A stretch of DNA of 64,000 nt from CAVUDO01 sp963740255 (GTDB lineage Bacteria; Actinomycetota; Actinomycetes; Mycobacteriales; Cryptosporangiaceae), in the NCBI GenBank assembly GCA_963740255.1, contig CAVUDO010000002.1, positions 186,001-250,000 of the forward strand, given 5' to 3'. How positions within the stretch are numbered: the first letter of the stretch is position 1; each line of letters begins with the position of its first letter. The notes under the pieces were generated by a model that saw only the letters and a program-made list of their open reading frames with translations, did no database searches and was not told the DNA's origin. The position numbers and the translations under genes are program-made. Below are positions 60,857-64,000 of this stretch, in pieces.

Positions 60857-63800
60857 ATGCGGTGTCGCAGTCATGCTCGTCTCGGGTCGGTGCTGGCCGT
60901 GCTGGCCACCGCCGTGCTGTTCCCGTTGTTCGCGCCGACGTCCGGCCAGGCGGGCGTGGTGCCGTCGGGTTTCGTCGACCAGACCGTCCTGACCGGCCTG
61001 TCGGCCCCCACGAACCTCGAGTTCGCCGCCGACGGCCGGGTGTTCGTGGCCGAGAAGGGCGGCCGGGTCAAGGTCTTCGACAACCTGGCCGACCCCACCG
61101 CCGACACCCTCGTCGACTTTCGCGACCGGGTGCAGAACTTCTGGGACCGGGGGATGCTCGGGCTGGCACTGGCGCCGAACTTCCCGACCGACCCGTACCT
61201 CTACGTTCTCTACACCTACGACGCGGCGATCGGCGGCACGTTCCCACGCTGGGGCGACGACTGCCCGACCCCGCCGGGCGCGACCGCCGACGGGTGTGTG
61301 GTCTCGGGTCGACTGTCCCGATTACAGGTCTCGGGCAACCAGGTGGTGGGCGGCGAGCAGGTGCTGATCAACGACTGGTGCGCGCAGTACCCCAGCCACA
61401 CCATCGGCGACCTGGCCTTCGGTGCGGACGGCGCGCTCTACGTGAGCGCGGGCGACGGCGCCAGCTTCAACTTCGCCGACTACGGTCAGGACGCCGCGCC
61501 GGCCGGCAACGCCAACCCGTGCGGCGACCCACCCGGCCCGGTCGGGACGCCGCTGAGCCCGCCGACCGCCCAGGGCGGGGCATTACGCAGCCAGGACGTC
61601 CGGACGCTCACCGACCCCACGACGCTCGACGGTGCGGTGCTCCGGCTCGACCCGGCCACGGGCCTGGCGTTGCCGTCCAACCCGCTCTACAACACGACGT
61701 CCGACCCCAACGCGCGGCGCATCGTGGCCCAGGGCTTCCGCAACCCCTACCGGATCACCGCCCGACCCGGCACCAACGAGATCTGGGTGGGCGACGTGGG
61801 CTGGAGCCGTTGGGAGGAGATCAACCGGATCGCCAACCCGACCGCGTCTCTGCTCAACTTCGGCTGGCCGTGCCACGAGGGTGCCGAGCGGCAGACCAGC
61901 TACGACAGCGCCAACCTGGACCTCTGCGAAAGCCTCTACACGTCCGGGGGAGCGGTCAACCCGGTGTTCGCCTACAACCACAGCGCGACGGTCGTCCCGG
62001 GGGAGACCTGTCCGACCGGGGGGTCGGCCAGTTCCGGCGTGGCGTTCTATCCGGAGAGCGGCGGCAACTATCCGGCCGAGTACCGCGGTGCCCTGTTCTT
62101 CGCCGACGTCATCCGGGACTGCATCTGGGCGATGATGCCCGGCGTCGACGGGCTGCCCGACCCGGCGGCGATCCGCACCTTCGACGCGGGCGCCGCCGCA
62201 CCGGTCGACCTGGAGATCGGCCCCGGCGGTGACCTGTACTACGTGGACATCACCGGCGGCACGATCCACCGCATCCAGTACTTCGCCGCCAACCGTCCGC
62301 CGGTCGCCGACGCCCAGGCCACCCCGACCTCGGGAGCGCCGCCGCTGGCCGTCCAGTTCGACGGCACCGTATCGAGCGACCCGGATCCGGGCGACACGCT
62401 CGCCTACGCGTGGGACTTCACCGGCGACGGCACCGTGGACGCCACCGGCTCGACGGCCGCCTTCACCTACCCGGGCGCCGGCCAGTTCACCGCCTCCCTG
62501 CGGGTGACCGACGGCGACGGCGCGAGCAGCGTCGACACCGTGACGATCACCGTCGGCCAGGGCGCTCCGGTGCCGACCATCGACACCCCCGCGGCCAGCC
62601 TGACCTGGAAGGTCGGCGACCCGATCGCGTTCTCCGGCCACGCGGTGGATCCCGACCAGGGCACATTGCCGCCGTCCGCGCTGCGATGGCGGCTGATCCT
62701 GCACCACTGCACCGGCGGCACGACGGACTGCCACGAGCACGTGGTGCAGACCTACGACGACGTGGCCGGCGGCTCGTTCGTGGCTCCGGACCACGAGTAT
62801 CCGAGCTACCTGGAGCTGGAGCTGACCGCGACCGACTCCGGTGGCCTGGCCGGCACCACGTCGGTGCGGCTGGACCCGAAGACCGTGACGCTGACCTTCC
62901 AGACCGTGCCGGCCGGGCTGCCGCTCACGGTGGGGCAGACGACCGCGACCACTCCGTTCACCCAGACTGTCATCGCCGGTTCGTCCAACACGGTGAGCGC
63001 GACTCCGCAGACGGTGGGTGGCACCCACTACGGCTTCAGCTCCTGGTCGGACGGGGGCGCGGCGACGCACACGCTGGTCGCACCCGTCTCGGCCACCTAC
63101 ACCGCGACGTACGCCCAGACCAGGGTGACCGGCACGGTGGTCAACCAGACGACAGGTAGGCCGGTCGCGAACGCGCGGTTGGATCTGATGCCGTCCGGCC
63201 GCTCGGCGCGGACGTCTGCCGCCGGCACGTTCACCTTCCTCAACGTCGCACCCGGTAGCTACACCCTCAAGGCGTCGCTCGGCACCGACCGCTGTGGGCC
63301 GTCGGTGACGATCCCGGTGACCGTCGACGGCGTGGAGACCGTCAATCCGGTGGTTGCCCAGCGTGTCGACGCGTTCGGCTACACGTGCGTCGACCAGACC
63401 CGGGCATTCGCGGCCGGCACGACCGCGACCGCGGTGACCGGGAACAACGCGACCGGCTTCCGGGCCCTCCCGTTCGGGTTCCGGTTCTACGGCACCACCT
63501 ACACCGGCGTGAACCTCAGCACGAACGGCTTCCTCAGCTTCACGGCCGGCAGCACCGCCGCGGCGAACACCAGTCTGCCCACAGCCGCCGCGCCCAACGC
63601 CGCGGTCTACGCGTTCTGGGACGACCTGAGCGTCGACGCCTCGTCCAGGATCTACGTGGCGAGCAGCGGCGCGACACCGAACCGCCGGTATGTGGTGGAG
63701 TGGCGCAACGTGCTCCTGGTCGGTACCGCCAACCGGGTGAGCGTGTCGGTGGAGCTGTTCGAGAACGGCGAGATCTGGATCAACTACAAGGACATCGCCG

Positions 63801-63934
63801 CGAATGCCCGGGAGCAGGGGAGCTCGGCCACGGTCGGGATCGAGAACGCCACCGGCACGGTCGGGCTGCCGTACGCGGTCAACGTCGCGTCGCTTGCCAG
63901 CGGCCGGTCCATCCTGTTCCGGCCGCCTCCCTGA
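60857..63934 (+). CDS. Secreted PQQ-dependent sugar dehydrogenase-like multidomain protein
   Basis: A 1025-residue secreted protein. Residues 1-33 form a signal peptide (RLGSVLAVLATAVLFPLFAP ... GQA). Residues about 38-470 are a beta-propeller of the glucose/sorbosone dehydrogenase (GSDH) type, with APTNLEFAADGRVFVAEKGG, GMLGLALAPNF, FGADGALYVSAGDGA, LDGAVLRLDP and ARRIVAQGFRNPYRI. A PKD domain follows (NRPPVADAQATPTSGAPP ... YAWDFTGDGT), then a second Ig-like domain, a carboxypeptidase-regulatory-like domain (VTGTVVNQTTGRPVANARLDLMPSG), and a C-terminal domain with PFGFRFYGTTYTGVNLSTNGFLSF. GGGGGGA precedes the ATG at 60857. It probably acts on extracellular sugars or polymers. Confidence 0.9.
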   Translation: MRCRSHARLGSVLAVLATAVLFPLFAPTSGQAGVVPSGFVDQTVLTGLSAPTNLEFAADGRVFVAEKGGRVKVFDNLADPTADTLVDFRDRVQNFWDRGMLGLALAPNFPTDPYLYVLYTYDAAIGGTFPRWGDDCPTPPGATADGCVVSGRLSRLQVSGNQVVGGEQVLINDWCAQYPSHTIGDLAFGADGALYVSAGDGASFNFADYGQDAAPAGNANPCGDPPGPVGTPLSPPTAQGGALRSQDVRTLTDPTTLDGAVLRLDPATGLALPSNPLYNTTSDPNARRIVAQGFRNPYRITARPGTNEIWVGDVGWSRWEEINRIANPTASLLNFGWPCHEGAERQTSYDSANLDLCESLYTSGGAVNPVFAYNHSATVVPGETCPTGGSASSGVAFYPESGGNYPAEYRGALFFADVIRDCIWAMMPGVDGLPDPAAIRTFDAGAAAPVDLEIGPGGDLYYVDITGGTIHRIQYFAANRPPVADAQATPTSGAPPLAVQFDGTVSSDPDPGDTLAYAWDFTGDGTVDATGSTAAFTYPGAGQFTASLRVTDGDGASSVDTVTITVGQGAPVPTIDTPAASLTWKVGDPIAFSGHAVDPDQGTLPPSALRWRLILHHCTGGTTDCHEHVVQTYDDVAGGSFVAPDHEYPSYLELELTATDSGGLAGTTSVRLDPKTVTLTFQTVPAGLPLTVGQTTATTPFTQTVIAGSSNTVSATPQTVGGTHYGFSSWSDGGAATHTLVAPVSATYTATYAQTRVTGTVVNQTTGRPVANARLDLMPSGRSARTSAAGTFTFLNVAPGSYTLKASLGTDRCGPSVTIPVTVDGVETVNPVVAQRVDAFGYTCVDQTRAFAAGTTATAVTGNNATGFRALPFGFRFYGTTYTGVNLSTNGFLSFTAGSTAAANTSLPTAAAPNAAVYAFWDDLSVDASSRIYVASSGATPNRRYVVEWRNVLLVGTANRVSVSVELFENGEIWINYKDIAANAREQGSSATVGIENATGTVGLPYAVNVASLASGRSILFRPPP

Positions 63935-63960
63935 CGGCACTCGCGGTCGCCGCGCCCGGC

Positions 63961-64000
63961 CTAGTCGAAGCGGCGGGCGCTGGCTCGGCCCTGGCCACCG
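63961..64000 (-). CDS. Possible C-terminal end of a minus-strand gene
   Basis: A minus-strand TAG at 63961-63963 preceded by codons for GGQGRASARRFD, open to the right edge. The composition is plausible for a protein end, but with 12 codons no identity or reality can be claimed. Confidence 0.25.
   Translation of the reverse strand, partial: GGQGRASARRFD

Overview
The window comes from a very GC-rich actinomycete chromosome. The gene order lepA-hemW-hrcA-dnaJ-rsmE-phoH-ybeY-(CorC/CBS)-(CDA-like)-era-recO-uppS-zur-smtB-glyS-dgt-dnaG resembles the Mycobacterium tuberculosis Rv2343-Rv2404 region. Codon use, leaderless-type promoters, GTG starts and a pSAM2-type integrated element also fit Actinomycetota, possibly Micromonosporales or Frankiales; the genus cannot be fixed from the sequence.

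Region 1 (1-18404) is a housekeeping block: the 3' end of lepA, a MOSC protein, a lysozyme-fold secreted protein, a crotonase, hemW, a DUF4870-type membrane protein and a methyltransferase. A CIRCE-controlled hrcA and dnaJ follow, then rsmE, HIT, phoH, ybeY, a CorC-like CBS protein, a CDA-like protein, era, recO and uppS. A catalase/Fur pair interrupts the CDA-like/era linkage on the opposite strand. Region 2 (18401-25290) is metal homeostasis: a peptide deformylase homologue with an altered active site, a DUF318 permease with a His-rich TIGR03943 partner, and a minus-strand zinc regulon znuA-znuC-znuB-smtB-zur with a Zur box on the znuA promoter.

Region 3 (25453-30215) holds a monooxygenase-fold protein, a Pro-rich membrane protein, glyS, purU and dusB. 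Region 4 (30251-38864) looks like a glycine-betaine/dimethylglycine/sarcosine catabolic locus: an IclR regulator, a perfect palindrome in the divergent promoter, a DAO-family oxidase, a betaine-homocysteine methyltransferase-like protein, and soxB-soxD-soxA-soxG. Upstream purU can deal with the one-carbon product. Region 5 (38999-48239) has pyruvate phosphate dikinase (frameshifted here), dgt, a ferredoxin reductase, a two-domain glyoxalase-like protein, dnaG and small conserved genes.

Region 6 (48475-59681) is an 11.17-kb actinomycete integrative and conjugative element (AICE) in the 3' end of a tRNA-Asn(GTT) gene, bounded by a 38-bp direct repeat. The minus strand carries int, xis, a RepSA-like rolling-circle initiator, a Cys-rich protein, a DUF2637 protein, an HTH protein, an FtsK-type transfer ATPase, a membrane protein and a small regulator. 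The plus strand carries an HTH regulator followed by two ORFs that look like one broken zinc-metallopeptidase gene. The cargo slot beside attR holds the strangest gene in the window: a protein whose core is four nested modules with 1, 2, 3 and 11 copies of a nine-residue unit, followed by a C-terminal membrane region.

Region 7 (59682-64000) is chromosome beyond attR: a probable toxin-antitoxin pair, a small conserved protein behind a ten-G tract, a large secreted PQQ-type sugar dehydrogenase with PKD and other C-terminal domains, and the possible end of a minus-strand gene.
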